A DNA stretch of 64,000 bases. Source: JACCZX01 sp963729165 (GTDB taxonomy: Bacteria; Pseudomonadota; Gammaproteobacteria; Burkholderiales; Burkholderiaceae_F). Of this stretch, positions 1 to 10,302 are shown in pieces. The notes under the pieces were generated by a model that had not been told where the DNA came from, made no database searches, and saw only the letters and a list, made by a program, of their open reading frames with translations. Made by a program: the position numbers and the translations under genes. The stretch covers positions 62,001 through 126,000 of the forward strand of contig CAVSMM010000014.1 in assembly GCA_963729165.1 (NCBI GenBank), read 5' to 3'. The number at the start of each line of letters is the position of its first letter. The stretch's first letter is position 1.

Positions 1-1150
1 CGACGGAGCGCGACGGCTGGCATCGGCCGCGCGGCGAGCGTTTGCGCGCGGCGACATGCATGCGGCGGCAAACCTCTACGGGCGTGCCGCTGCTCCTGCT
101 AAGCGACGACGAGGGAGCGAACTCTTTGCTCCCCGAACTCGCAGAAGCTCTCATGAGTCTCGGCGACTTCGAGGGTGCTCGTGCCGGTCTTTGGAGGAAG
201 CGCTCGCGATCAAGGGAAGCTCCCGGGGTAACATCTTCGTATATCTCTGTCTGCGTAGCCGTCAGGTTGCCGCAGCCTCCCTCCGCGTATACGGCTCGGC
301 GACAAGGGCGGAAGCGCAGATGATCCGCTTCAACTCGTAGACGGAAGTGGTTCCTTCACTCGAACTAGGAGGGTGCCCACAACGAACTCGCCACTGCCTG
401 GCGTTGTCGCTCGGCATGGTGCACGGAGTCGCAGGCTCGATACGCCAAGGTCGTTCCGAGAGCGCTGCAGGCATTCCCTAACTTGGTGAAGCTTGCCCGC
501 AACGATCGCCTGGTGGCCCCCAAGGCGGCTGGATCTGTTGTGTTATGTTGCCCCTATACGGATCCTACCCCAATCTAACCCGCTGCGATCGCCCAGTGCG
601 AGAAAGGCAATAGAAGGAGGGGACTCAGCGACCGGCAGGTCGAGGCAAGTCTGCTCTGCATGCTCGCAAGCCTTCGGGCAATGAACAGCGAACTTGAAAC
701 CGCGCGTGAGTTTTATCAGTCGGGGCCGCGGGCATACTGCGCGACCTGGGCGAGGGCGCATTTGCTGGCGGCGAGCGGCATCTATGTCGCACTCGTAGAA
801 CTACGGGGGGGCGACTCTGGCCTTGAGCAGAAAGAGAGGTGCGAGCGGATTTCGAATTCCTGCTGAAGATGCCGGTGAGAAGTATCACCTGTCGGGAATT
901 GCCGCGTTGCTCGGCGCAACTGATTCAAGATCAAGGCCGTGATGAAGAGGCGCTTGCCCTGCTCACGACTTGCTGAAGAAATGAGTGCACCAAACGTGAC
1001 GTTCAGTTCGCAAGCCCTGTGGCGCTTCATTAAGGGCCCCCATACTGGCGCGCAGGAAAGAATATGGAGCAAGCCGAGCGCTCTGGCGCAAGCCGCGGTC
1101 GATCTGCTCAAGAGACACGGAACTGTGCGGGTCTGCCAAAATATGCGTTG
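1..1150 (+). pseudogene. Relic of a TPR-rich regulator (adenylate-cyclase/LuxR-associated helical repeats)
   Basis: Frame-hopping recovers a TPR-like protein fragment that enters from the left edge. Recognisable pieces are LPELAEALMSLGDFEGAR (near 143-180), a NELATAWR piece (381), LSDRQVEASLLCMLASLRAM (near 628-687), SELETAREFYQSG (near 688-724) and a final stretch resembling DVQFASLWR…ILARRKEYGQAERLAQAAVDLL (near 990-1110). These match the helical C-terminal part of large AAA/TPR regulators linked to class III adenylate cyclases or LuxR regulators. Restoring the frame needs about ten indels and there are in-frame stops, so it is probably genuinely decayed, though the rest of the window also carries many indels. 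No ATPase or catalytic domain is present, so the functional class is an inference. Confidence 0.5.
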
Positions 1151-1528
1151 TGCGGACTGGCTTCCGTTATGGGGAAGCGCTTGGCCGCACGATGCCGCGC
1201 TAGAGGCCAAGATCTTGTGCTATTTCTGCTTTTGCAATTTGGCGAAAGGCGATTTGTTCAACGCCGCTCAACGAAGTTCCTGGGGCATGAAATTGCGAAA
1301 GCTGCCTGTCGTGATTTAATCCGGTCGGAGGCGCTCGCAGCATTGCGATCTCACAGCGCCCTGCATCGTCCGTCTGCATCAATAGAACTGCCAAAGGCCG
1401 TTATTTTTGAAGCCCTTGCCCGTGATCTCGATGTCCTTGTCGTTCTGTGCCGGTCCAGTCCAGCATGCCTGGTAAGAATTGTTTCCTCCGGCCGCAAATG
1501 CAGGGAAGTCCAGATGAGGACGAACAGT
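1151..1528. other. No recognisable gene
   Basis: Between the TPR relic and the secreted-protein relic there is only a weak plus-strand reading frame, with no start signal, motif or family resemblance I can name. It may be the tail of the decayed upstream gene. I saw no repeat, terminator or RNA structure here. Confidence 0.3.
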
Positions 1529-2516
1529 CTAAGAGGATGGCTGGCGTAACCGCCCCGGTTCTAATGCCGTAATAGCCTGACCGTAAATCCGACTGAGATC
1601 TGGCGTTGGATTTCCCTTAATGAGTGACGAGTCGATCGTCAGGTGCACTGTGAGTGCCGCGACCGCCGGATTCGTGCAAATGGTTGCGGGATCGGGAGGC
1701 GGATTTGAAACGACCTTCGGAAGCGAAACTTTGGTCTGGTAACAGGACTTGAAGCGATTTCCTCCCTTGCAGTTCAATATTCAGCCCCGCGGGGACTGGG
1801 GTCTGCTGGATTGAACCAATCCGCATTGAGTGCTGGCGAACGCCGGCCGCATGGTAATGTTCGTCGTAAACGGATCCGGCGCTCGACCCTAACCGATCTG
1901 GAAAAAAAAAAGAGTTGGCCCCCCCTCTTACCCCTCACGAACGTGATCGCGTTCCCTGCGTGTAGCTACGCGCACCATCCGTTGTCGAGTCGATCAGGTC
2001 GGTAGCCTCGCTCAGTATCTTCGCGCAACAACCTTTTCCAGTTTGGCTATTGCCTTCGTATCCTCCGGCAGAGACGGTGACCGTGAGTTTCGTCCCTGAC
2101 GGCGGAGCGATTCCAACCAGAGTCACTTTCTGGGTTGTACGGCCGGTATCGGGGTTCAGCGAGATATTCGATGTACAACTCAAAGTGGATGGGTCGGGCT
2201 GCGTGCAGTTGAAGATCCCAAATGGATCCGTGAAGATCATTTCGAACGTGCCGTTGTCGGTTCCCGTGCCCGCTGTGTTAGCGACGGTGGCTGTGAAGTA
2301 AAGCCGATTCAACGCATTCGTAGTGTTGTTAATGAACGTGAGGTCTTGTGCGAAACGCGTTACTAGACGCCTCTCTACTGAGGGTCACCGCGTCAAGCCA
2401 TTGCCCGTCAACTACGAGGGGAGGGTCACGTCGGTCTGCGGATCCTTCTGGGCGAAGGCGACGCTCGACGCCACCGCCGTAATCACTGCAACCACGGTTG
2501 AATTCAAATAATTCAT
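1529..2516 (-). pseudogene. Frameshifted secreted protein of unknown function
   Basis: An ATG at 2516 opens a textbook signal peptide: MNYLNS, a hydrophobic core, then cleavage after VAFA before QKDPQTDV. The frame stops near 2412, but the protein resumes in another frame: FAQDLTFINNTTNALNRLYF, then TATVANTAGTGTDNGTFEMI (from about 2294). Further pieces follow, including a GCC dipeptide and DPFTTNITMRP, down to about 1530. Joined, it would be roughly 320 residues, rich in Thr, Asn and Ser with few Lys, like an exported beta-rich or surface protein. Homopolymers at 1903-1912 and 1920-1925 coincide with breaks. I do not recognise a domain. It is either a pseudogene or a real gene damaged by sequence errors. 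Confidence 0.45.
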
Positions 2517-2846
2517 GCTTCCCTCACGTACTTAGAGATTTGGACTTCAGCGGTCGAGCCCCTTGAAAGGCGGCGCTTTTCTAGAACGCTGAAACTGAGC
2601 TGAAAAGACATGCCAATTCCGAACGTTGAGCGCCGCAGCATGGCGAAAACGAGGGATTGCGTCAACGTCTAAGACGCATTGTTGGTCAGGGCGTTGGTCA
2701 AAACAACAGGCGCGGCGGGTCACTTCGGCATGCCTTGCTATGCTGCGGTGCGACCCGTACGGCGCGCTTACCGAAAACTGTCAGCTTTTCTGGAAGCGAC
2801 TGCTTGCTTCAGGGGTACGCCGCCGGCAGGTAACTAGGAGGGTGAA
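2517..2846. other. Intergenic region upstream of sulP
   Basis: About 330 bases between the divergent secreted-protein relic and the SulP gene. An open frame runs through it into sulP, but its residues do not resemble a transporter N-terminus. The only clear signal is AGGAGG at 2837-2842 just before the ATG at 2847. I see no convincing promoter or repeat. Confidence 0.35.
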
Positions 2847-5118
2847 TGAGCCAGGTGGCTGCGCGGTCGAGCTGGTGGAGGTCGTTGTTCCACAGCCAGG
2901 CGTCGCGCGGGGCGATGTAGCAGGCGGCCTAACCGCTGCCGTTGTACTACTTGCAATCGAAGGTAGCTACGGCCTAATCGCTTACGCGCGGCTCGGGCCG
3001 GAGCAAGCACAACTGGGTTTCGTACTTGGAGTTTGCACGGCCGCGCTCGCCAGTGCGACGATGCTCGCGGTCGGTGGGCGCGGACCGCTGCTGAGCGGCT
3101 CCACTGCGGCTTTGTCTCTACTGGTCCCGGCGCTTATTGGTGCGCTCCTCATTGACCCGCGATTTATCGCGCCCGACGGCCGACCGGCGATTCCGTTACT
3201 TCTAGCGTTCGTGGCGTTTGGAACCGTGCTGGCCGGCATGATGCAAGTCTTGCTCGCCTCACTTAAGTTGGCCGGATTGGTGCGCTACGTGCCATATCCC
3301 GTTCACGCCGGCTACATGAACGGGGTCGCCGTACTGATGGTGATGGCGATGATGCCGCATGTTCTCGGCCTGCCGTATGGGCAGGGCACCGCTGATTGGC
3401 GAAACGCGCAGCCATTGGCACCGGTTGTGGCGCTTATCGCGCTGCTGCTCGCGGTGCGCCCTCCGCGATGGACGCGACGCGTGCCGGCGTATCTAACAGG
3501 TTTATTGGTCGCCACAGCGCTGCACCACTTGCTGACCCTTACTCCCGTGGCAGGCGCCCTCGGACCGCTGTTTAACGCACCTTCCTTCGAATGGCCCGGT
3601 ATCGATGTGATGGCACCACTGTTCGAACACCTTGGCGACGGTTTGCTTCGAGACAAGCTCTGGCTGCTGATCGAGTTCGCTGCCGCGGTTGCGTTCGTAT
3701 CCAGTTTGCAGACGGCGCTGGCGGGTTCCACCATCGATGAAATGACTCGCCAACGCAACGACCGCGAACGAGCGCTGCTGCAACAGGGCGTCGCCAATGT
3801 TGTGGCTGGGTTCGTGGGCGCGCTCGCGAGCGCCGGGTCGGTCGGACGCAGCAAGGTCAACCTGGACGCTGGTGGAACGACGGGCATGTCGCGGCTCTTC
3901 TTTGCAGTCGGCCTCTTGCTCGCACTGATGTTTGGTTTGCCGTTGATGAGCTATGTGCCGATGGCAGCCGTGGCCGGCGTCTTCGCGGCGGTCGCCTACA
4001 CGCTGGTCGATGCATGGACGCGCAGTGCCACCGGCGTGTTATGGCGCCAGAGCCTGCGGTGGCGTATGCCGCGCGCTCTTGCGCAGAGCTACGGAGTGAT
4101 GCTGCTGGTAGCGGGTATCGCAGTGTTTGTTTCACTGCCGTTCGCCATCAGTGTCGGCGTACTCGTCTCGATCTTGATGTTCATCCGAAGCAACAGCAAG
4201 CCACCGATCCGTCAGGTCATCCACGCCAGTCATCGTGCATCGCGCAAAGTCCGTCCCGCTGCGGAGGCTGAACTGCTGCGAGCGCACGGCCATCGGATCG
4301 CCCTACTGGAGCTTGATGGTGCGTTGTTCTTCGGCACCGCGGAGGCGGCTGACGAAGAAATCGAACGGTTGGTTCACATCTCCGATCAGATCTTGATCGA
4401 CTTCGAGCGCGTCAGCGAAGTCGATGCCAGTGGTGCCCGCGTCCTGCTGCAGGCAGCCGACGTTGTCCGACGTGCGGGTAAGCACTTGTTGTTTGCCGGG
4501 TTGTCGCCTCGTAATCAACGCATGCGCATGATCCGCGACATGGACGTGCATGGACGACTGGCCGATGCCCAATTCTTCCCGGATGCCGATCGTGCACTCG
4601 AACACGCCGAGGACCAGTTGCTGGCGACTCTGACGCGCGCCGACCTCGACGACTCGCCACTGACACTCGCGGAAGCTCTCGCAGGATCCGGAATCGAAGC
4701 TCGCGAGCTTGCGGTGCTGGCATCAATGATGACAGAGCGGCGGTTTGCGAAGGGCGAGATGGTGTTTCGATACGGGGATCCCGGCGAGTCGATGTACGTC
4801 TTGTTGCAAGGGCAGATCGGAATTTGGTTGCCGGCTGCTCACGTCGAGGGCGACGCGCCGCGTGGAAGGCGGCTGATTTCGTTTGCGCCGGGCGTCGTAT
4901 TCGGCGATATGGGGCTACTTGCCGGGGTCGCGCGCTCAGCGGACGCAATCGCCGAAACCGATGCACTCGTGCTGGAGCTGAAACGCGAGGAATATGAGCA
5001 GCTCGTTGCCGATTATCCGGCGCTCTTCGGCAAGTTGTTGCTGAACATCAGTCTGCTGCTTGCGTCGCGCGTGCGCTCGCTGAGTGATGAATTGCAGGCA
5101 GCGCACGCAGTCGGCTAA
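2847..5118 (+). CDS. SulP-family anion transporter with STAS and cyclic-nucleotide-binding domains
   Basis: Multi-pass SLC26/SulP anion carrier (typically sulfate, bicarbonate or dicarboxylate) of the inner membrane. The SulP core contains GGLTAAVVLLAIEGSYGL and VRYVPYPVHAGYMNGVAVL. A STAS domain follows (about 4290-4530; LLELDGALFFGTAEA, then DFERVSEVDASGARVLL). A Crp-like cNMP-binding domain ends the protein (about 4740-5070; GEMVFRYGDPGESMYVLLQG, then FGDMGLLAGVARSA). I chose ATG 2847 because AGGAGG precedes it by four bases and its first residues (MSQVAARSSWWRSLF) fit SulP N-termini. That frame needs a one-base correction in the GGGG at 2909-2912 to join the main frame. A longer frame from 2626 exists but its leader looks non-coding. 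About 757 residues. It is followed 10 bases later by another cNMP-domain gene, suggesting a shared signal. Substrate cannot be read from sequence. Confidence 0.88.
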
Positions 5119-5128
5119 CCTCCCTGAG

Positions 5129-7003
5129 ATGAGGAACGGAGAGGTAAAGATACGGCCGCCGCATCGTGATGCGCTTCTGACGCAACATCTGCAAACACTG
5201 CTGGGCGACGCCGCTCCGCTGGCGCTTTCGTTTCTACGGCAGCATCTGCAGTGGATCGAACTGACGGGCGGAGAAGTCCTGATGGAGCAGGGCGAGTCCG
5301 GCGATTCGGCCTACCTCTGTATCAGCGGGCGGTTGCGCGTCTACGTCCGCGCTGACGACGGCTCACAGCGCATGGTGCGCGAGATGTCACGCGGCGAAGT
5401 ACTCGGCGAGATGAGTCTTTACACGGACGAACCGCGATCCGCGACGGTGATCGCACTGCGCAACTCGGTGCTGGTGAAACTCGATAAGCAGCACTTCGAC
5501 GAATTGCTCGCGCTCAGCCCAAAGCTGTCGACCACATTTACACGCCAGATCATTCGCCGCCTGCAGACCGAGCATCAACATCTGCCTGTGGCGGCGCCCG
5601 TGACGGTTGCGTTGCTGCCGATTTCGGACGGCATTGCGCTGGAAGACTTCGCGCAGCGGCTGGCTCATCAGTTGGAACGCTACGGGCGCGTACGTGTGAT
5701 TGACGTTGCAGAGATCGATCGTGTGCTCGAAGCGCCTGGCATTGCACGCGACATCGATGCCCGGGGCGAGCAGCGCATCGCACTGGTACTCGACGCGATT
5801 GAAGCGGAGCACGACTTCGTTTTGCTGCTGGCGGATTCGAGCCCCACTTCCTGGACGCGGCGTTGCATCAGTCACAGCGATGAGCTTCTTTTGATTGCTG
5901 ACGCCGAGCAGCCGCCCGCAGTACATGTAATCGAACAGGCGTGCCTGACGGAAAGTCCCGCACGCAGCGAAGCGGCCGAGATCCTGGTGTTATTACATCC
6001 CGCTGAGCTCACGACGCCGAGGGCCACGCGGGAGTGGCTGGCGCGCCGCGCGGTTACCGGGCACGTCCACATCCGCCCCGACCTCGAGCGCGATGTTGCG
6101 CGGCTGGCACGCCTGCTCGCGCGCAAGGCGGTCGGTCTCGTATTCGCCGGCGGCGGGGCGCGCGGCTTCGCTCATCTTGGTGTCTGGCGCGCGTTGAAGG
6201 AGCACGGTGTCGAGATCGACTGCGTCGGCGGCACAAGCATTGGTGCTGTGCTGGCTGCATTGGTCGCCGCCGATCCCCCCGTTGAAAACGCGATCAACAT
6301 CTCGCGCAAGGCGTTTAGCACCAATCCGACCGGTGATTTCAACTGGTTACCGTTGTTTTCGCTGATCAAGGGACGACGCGTGCGAAACGCGATTGATCGA
6401 TCCATCACCGAGCTCGTCGGTGCTTCGATCGCGGTCGAGGATTTATGGAAAACATACTTTTGCGTCGCGACCAATTATTCGCAGGCACGTGAGCAGCGGA
6501 TTCTCAGCGGCGATCTCACGCGGGCACTGTTGGCAAGCATCGCGATTCCGGGCGCACTGCCGCCAGTTGTGCATGACGGCGACCTGCTGTGCGACGGCGG
6601 CACTTTCAACAATTTTCCCGTTGACGTCATGCGTGACATGCGCGGAGTCGGCACAGTGCTGGGTGTTGACCTCGGCGCGCGCAATCCGCGCCGTCTGGAG
6701 TTCGAAGAAATGCCAGCAGGGTGGCAACTATTGCTCGATCGGCTGCGCCCACGCAGCAAGCGACGCTACCGCGTGCCATCGCTGATGGCGTACTTGCTGA
6801 ACGTCACTATCCTGTACAGCACATCGCGCCAGCAACAGTTAAGGCAACTGACCGATCTGTATTTCAGTCCACCGCTGCAAAGGGTGGGATTGCTTCAATG
6901 GTCACGCTTCGACCAGATCGTCAAACAGGGGTACGACCACGCGAACGAATTGCTCAGCGGGCTGAGCGACTCGCAGCGCTCCGCGCTTGGCTTGAGGACG
7001 TGA
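5129..7003 (+). CDS. cNMP-binding domain/patatin-like phospholipase (NTE/RssA type)
   Basis: Predicted serine esterase or lysophospholipase of the neuropathy-target-esterase family, about 624 residues. The N-terminal cNMP-binding domain (about residues 40-150) shows GGEVLMEQGESGDSAYLCIS and GEVLGEMSLYTDEPRSATV. A middle region of about 150 residues follows. The patatin domain starts near residue 335 with oxyanion glycines GLVFAGGGARGFAHLG, the nucleophile elbow GTSIG and the catalytic Asp in LCDGGTFNNFP, so the Ser-Asp dyad is intact. No signal peptide. It follows the SulP gene by 10 bases and is likely cotranscribed. The start is uncertain: ATG 5129 avoids overlap, while GTG 5084 or ATG 5087 would overlap sulP; none has a strong ribosome site. 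Confidence 0.88.
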   Translation: MRNGEVKIRPPHRDALLTQHLQTLLGDAAPLALSFLRQHLQWIELTGGEVLMEQGESGDSAYLCISGRLRVYVRADDGSQRMVREMSRGEVLGEMSLYTDEPRSATVIALRNSVLVKLDKQHFDELLALSPKLSTTFTRQIIRRLQTEHQHLPVAAPVTVALLPISDGIALEDFAQRLAHQLERYGRVRVIDVAEIDRVLEAPGIARDIDARGEQRIALVLDAIEAEHDFVLLLADSSPTSWTRRCISHSDELLLIADAEQPPAVHVIEQACLTESPARSEAAEILVLLHPAELTTPRATREWLARRAVTGHVHIRPDLERDVARLARLLARKAVGLVFAGGGARGFAHLGVWRALKEHGVEIDCVGGTSIGAVLAALVAADPPVENAINISRKAFSTNPTGDFNWLPLFSLIKGRRVRNAIDRSITELVGASIAVEDLWKTYFCVATNYSQAREQRILSGDLTRALLASIAIPGALPPVVHDGDLLCDGGTFNNFPVDVMRDMRGVGTVLGVDLGARNPRRLEFEEMPAGWQLLLDRLRPRSKRRYRVPSLMAYLLNVTILYSTSRQQQLRQLTDLYFSPPLQRVGLLQWSRFDQIVKQGYDHANELLSGLSDSQRSALGLRT

Positions 7004-7169
7004 CATGTTTATCGCGGCCACCCCTTCGGACCAAGATCGCGCTCGTCGCGCCTAAGACCTCAGTTCCACGTTTGACACGTCCTAGAAGCTGTCGGGAAAC
7101 TTTACGCAGAACAAGGCGTTTGCCCCTCAGCATTCGGCAACTAATTGAATTTGTTGATCCCTTGTCCGC

Positions 7170-7184
7170 TGGCACCGTTTGTGC
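7170..7184 (+). promoter_or_regulatory. Candidate sigma-54 promoter for the PEP-CTERM gene
   Basis: TGGCAC-CGTTT-GTGC keeps the invariant GG and GC at the spacing of the sigma-54 consensus TGGCACG-N4-TTGC and mismatches it at two of eleven positions. The start point would fall near 7195, about 65 bases before the ATG at 7262. PEP-CTERM genes in betaproteobacteria are often linked to the PrsK/PrsR system, whose PrsR is a sigma-54 activator. No other promoter stands out in 7004-7261. Confidence 0.45.
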
Positions 7185-7261
7185 CTTGTCCCCCGACTTG
7201 TTGCAGCAGGGTTCTTTGGCTTCGCTTGGTTCGGAGATGTCTTTGGAAGGGGAGATCATTC

Positions 7262-8653
7262 ATGGGTATCGGTAAACAGACTCGACTGCGCGTCAAGGCG
7301 TTTGTCGCGACCGTTGTGTGCACTCTGGGGGGGATGGCTGGGGGCTCGGCCTCGGCTGCCGAACTCTTCTTCGACTTCAATGCGAACCTAAATCCTCCGA
7401 ACGCGTCCGTGTTTCTTTTCGGTGACGCCGGACAGACTGCGACGGTCTCGAACCTGGCAGGGTTCAACCAGACCGTGACGCTTAACGCGGACGGATTCTT
7501 CAACCTGTTCCTTCCTAGCTCAAACCAGCAGAGCGGCACGGGAGTCAGGAACACGGGCTTCAAGGTCGTCTCGCCCGATCCGATCGCGGGCTACTTCGTC
7601 AACCGGGCGTCGGCCACGACGGACATGACCTACATCTTCGACAGCACCGCCCTGGGAACGAACTACGTGATAGCGAGCATGGGCGCTGGTTTTGGCGAGG
7701 GCGGTCAGGCCATGATCCACGCGACACAGAACAACACCAATGTCACGTTCACGCCAAAGGGCGGGGCGCCGGTGGTCAATGTCGTCCTGCAAGCGGGGGA
7801 AACCTACAAGTACGCGAGCGGCACGGGTGTTGATCTGACGGGTTCCACCGTCAGTTCGGACAAGCCGGTCGCGGTGTTTGGGGGTCATAACTGCGCCCAG
7901 GTACCGCCCGGCACGGTGGCCTGCGACACCCTGATCGAACAGATGATTTCGAATGACAGACTGTCGAAGAGTTACCAGGTTACGGCATCCAAAGGGGCCG
8001 AACGATCAACGTCGAAAAGCGATCTGGTGAGGGTGATCGCGACCGTAAACAATACCGAAGTGAAGCTGAACGGTGTCGTCGTCGCGACTCTCGCTGCCGG
8101 CGCTTTCCATGAATTCTCACTGGCAGAAAAGAGTGGCGCCACGATTGACGCCTCCCAGCCCGTTATGGTCGCGCAGTATCTGAAAGGTGCTGGCAGCGGT
8201 GGGAGCACAAACACGGATCCGGCGCTGGCACTTGTCCCTGGTACCGAAAAGTGGCTCGACACCTACCGGCTCTCGACCCCGTTTGGCGCGCAGGACTTCG
8301 ATATTGACTATGCGTCGATCGTGATCGCGACGGCCGATCTTGCGTCCCTCAAGCTCGATGGCGTCGCGGTCAATCCGGCTGCGTTCACGGCGATCGCAGG
8401 CACCCTGTTTAGCCGGGGGGTCATCGACCTTCCGAACGGTCTCTTCGACCTTGCGGCCGCTGGTGAGTTTCTGGTGATGCTGGGTGGTGGGGAGTCTTTC
8501 GACAGCTATTTCACCTTCGGAGGCGCGACCTTCGCTCCGGGCATCTCTCCGCCGGATCCTCCGACACCCGGTGTGCCCGAGCCGGCAAGCCTGACGCTGG
8601 TCGGCTTAGCACTGATCGCTGCGGCCGCAACCCGAAGGCGCAAGCGGATATGA
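7262..8653 (+). CDS. PEP-CTERM sorted surface protein with IgGFc-binding-like N-terminal domain
   Basis: Exported protein of 463 residues. It has an N-terminal signal peptide (MGIGKQTRLRVKAF, hydrophobic stretch, GGSASA cleavage region). The C-terminal PEP-CTERM signal is VPEPASLTLVGLALIAAAA followed by RRRKRI, which exosortase is expected to process. The body resembles the IgGFc-binding protein N-terminal domain (VVSPDPIAGYFVNRAS, HATQNNTNVTFTPKGG, VSSDKPVAVFGGHNC, DTLIEQM). The start at 7262 is preceded by a purine-rich GGAAGGGGAG and opens directly on the signal peptide; the frame is open further upstream without such a signal. No exosortase or exopolysaccharide gene is in the window. A strong terminator follows. 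Likely role: cell surface, biofilm or floc matrix. Confidence 0.9.
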   Translation: MGIGKQTRLRVKAFVATVVCTLGGMAGGSASAAELFFDFNANLNPPNASVFLFGDAGQTATVSNLAGFNQTVTLNADGFFNLFLPSSNQQSGTGVRNTGFKVVSPDPIAGYFVNRASATTDMTYIFDSTALGTNYVIASMGAGFGEGGQAMIHATQNNTNVTFTPKGGAPVVNVVLQAGETYKYASGTGVDLTGSTVSSDKPVAVFGGHNCAQVPPGTVACDTLIEQMISNDRLSKSYQVTASKGAERSTSKSDLVRVIATVNNTEVKLNGVVVATLAAGAFHEFSLAEKSGATIDASQPVMVAQYLKGAGSGGSTNTDPALALVPGTEKWLDTYRLSTPFGAQDFDIDYASIVIATADLASLKLDGVAVNPAAFTAIAGTLFSRGVIDLPNGLFDLAAAGEFLVMLGGGESFDSYFTFGGATFAPGISPPDPPTPGVPEPASLTLVGLALIAAAATRRRKRI

Positions 8654-8685
8654 GCACGCTCGACTGAAAAGTCGAACAATTACGA

Positions 8686-8715
8686 GGCCCGATAGATTTC
8701 TGTCGGGCCTTTTTT
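8686..8715 (+). terminator. Rho-independent terminator of the PEP-CTERM gene
   Basis: Perfect 7-bp stem GGCCCGA (8686-8692) and TCGGGCC (8703-8709) with a 10-base loop, followed by six T (8710-8715). It lies 32 bases after the stop codon. Confidence 0.9.
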
Positions 8716-8856
8716 CGTTCGGGGCCGCCCCTCAGCGCAATGCCTCACTCGATTCGATTGGGCGGCATCAGGCCATCGTTCTACGGCATAGCTACGTGGT
8801 CTGGCCATGATGAAATGCACGAACGCCTTCGACCAGAAATAGAGCGCTGGCGCTGC

Positions 8857-10268
8857 TCAGATACGCACGACCTTGCCCTGGATTCAAGATATCCAGTGGA
8901 TCGAACGATCGCTTGATGCGTGCCATCAGTTCGAGCGCATCGTCGCCGTGTTCCTCGCGCAGAAAATCCATCTTGTGCATGCCGACACCGTGCTCGCCGG
9001 TGCAGGTACCGTCCATCGCCAGCGCGCGAGTGACAATCAGTTTGTTCAGCCGCTCGGCCTCTGCGAGTTCTTCCGGCTTCGACGTGTCGGCCAGAATCGC
9101 GCAATGAAAATTTCCGTCGCCTACATGACCAAGGATTGGCGCCGGCAGGAAAGATTGCTCGGTGTCGCGAACCGCGCCAGCGATGCACTCGGCGAGGCGC
9201 GAGATCGGTACGCACACGTCGGTGGTAAAGCTGCGGCATCCCGGTTTGAGCTGTAGACACGCGAAGTACGCGTTGTGACGCGCTTCCCAGAGCCGCGTCC
9301 TGTCTTCCGGGCGCGTGGCCCACTCGAAAGCGGCCGCGCCGTGTTCGCGCGCGATTTCCTCAACCATCGTTGCCTGCTCGGCGACGCTGGCTGTGGATCC
9401 GTGAAATTCGAACAGCAGCAACGGCATCTCCGGTAGTCCGAGCTTGTCACGGGCGTTGACGGCTTTCACGGTGAGTGCATCGAGCAGCTCACAGCGGGCG
9501 ACCGGAATGCCCATTTGAATCGTTGCGATCGTCGTTCGCACCGCATCTTCGACGGTCGGGAACGAACATGACGCAGCGGACACCGCCTCAGGCTGCGGAT
9601 AGATCCGCAGCGTGACTTCGGTAATCACGCCGAGCGTGCCTTCGCTGCCGACGAAAAGCCGCGTCAGGTCGTAGCCTGCGCTCGACTTTTTTGCTCGGCG
9701 CGCGGTACGAATGATCTTGGCTTCGCCGGTGACGACGGTCAGCGCCAGCACGTTCTCACGCATCGTGCCGTAGCGCACAGCGTTGGTGCCCGAGGCGCCG
9801 GTCGCGCTCATGCCGCCGATCGTTGCGTCGGCGCCAGGGTCGATCGGGAAAAAGAAACCCGTGTCGCGAAGCTCCTGGTTCAACTGCTTGCGCGTGACGC
9901 CAGCCTGCACCGTCACCGTTAGGTCCTCCGGATTGATCGCGAGCACTCTGATTCATCTGCGACAGATCGACGCTGACACCGCCCTGCAGCGCGAGCAGAT
10001 GACCTTCGAGCGATGTGCCGACGCCGTACGGAATCAGCGGCACGCGATGGCGCGAGCAAAGATTTACCAGCGCAGCCACCTCGTCGGTCGAGTGGGCGAA
10101 TACGACCGCGTCCGGCGGCATCGGCGGGTATGGCGATTCGTCACGCCCATGGTGTTCGCGCACTGCTTCGGCAGTAGACATCCGCTGGCCGAAGATCGCT
10201 TGCGCGCCGTTGATGAACTCGGCGGCCAACGGCTTGCGCAACACATGCGGCAGAAGAGGCGCATTCAT
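8857..10268 (-). CDS. FAD-linked oxidase, D-lactate dehydrogenase/glycolate oxidase GlcD type (frameshifted)
   Basis: Flavoprotein that oxidises a D-2-hydroxy acid, feeding electrons to the respiratory chain. The FAD_binding_4 domain includes VPLIPYGVGTSLEGH, and then GADATIGGMSATGASGTNAV and FVGSEGTLGVITEVTLRIYP. The C-terminal FAD-oxidase domain has LGHVGDGNFHC and CTGEHGVGMHKMDFL. About 470 residues after correction. Two indels interrupt it. Near 9945 the N-terminal frame ending SVDLSQMNQS must continue as VLAINPEDLTVTVQAG. Near 8873 a GGG run displaces the family's usual ending NPGKVVRI, whose stop is at 8857. Divergent from the adenosyltransferase gene by 34 bases. Exact substrate (D-lactate or glycolate) is unresolved. 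Confidence 0.85.
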
Positions 10269-10302
10269 AATGGCGTCCTTTGTCTGGCTACAGGGCCATT
10301 TT

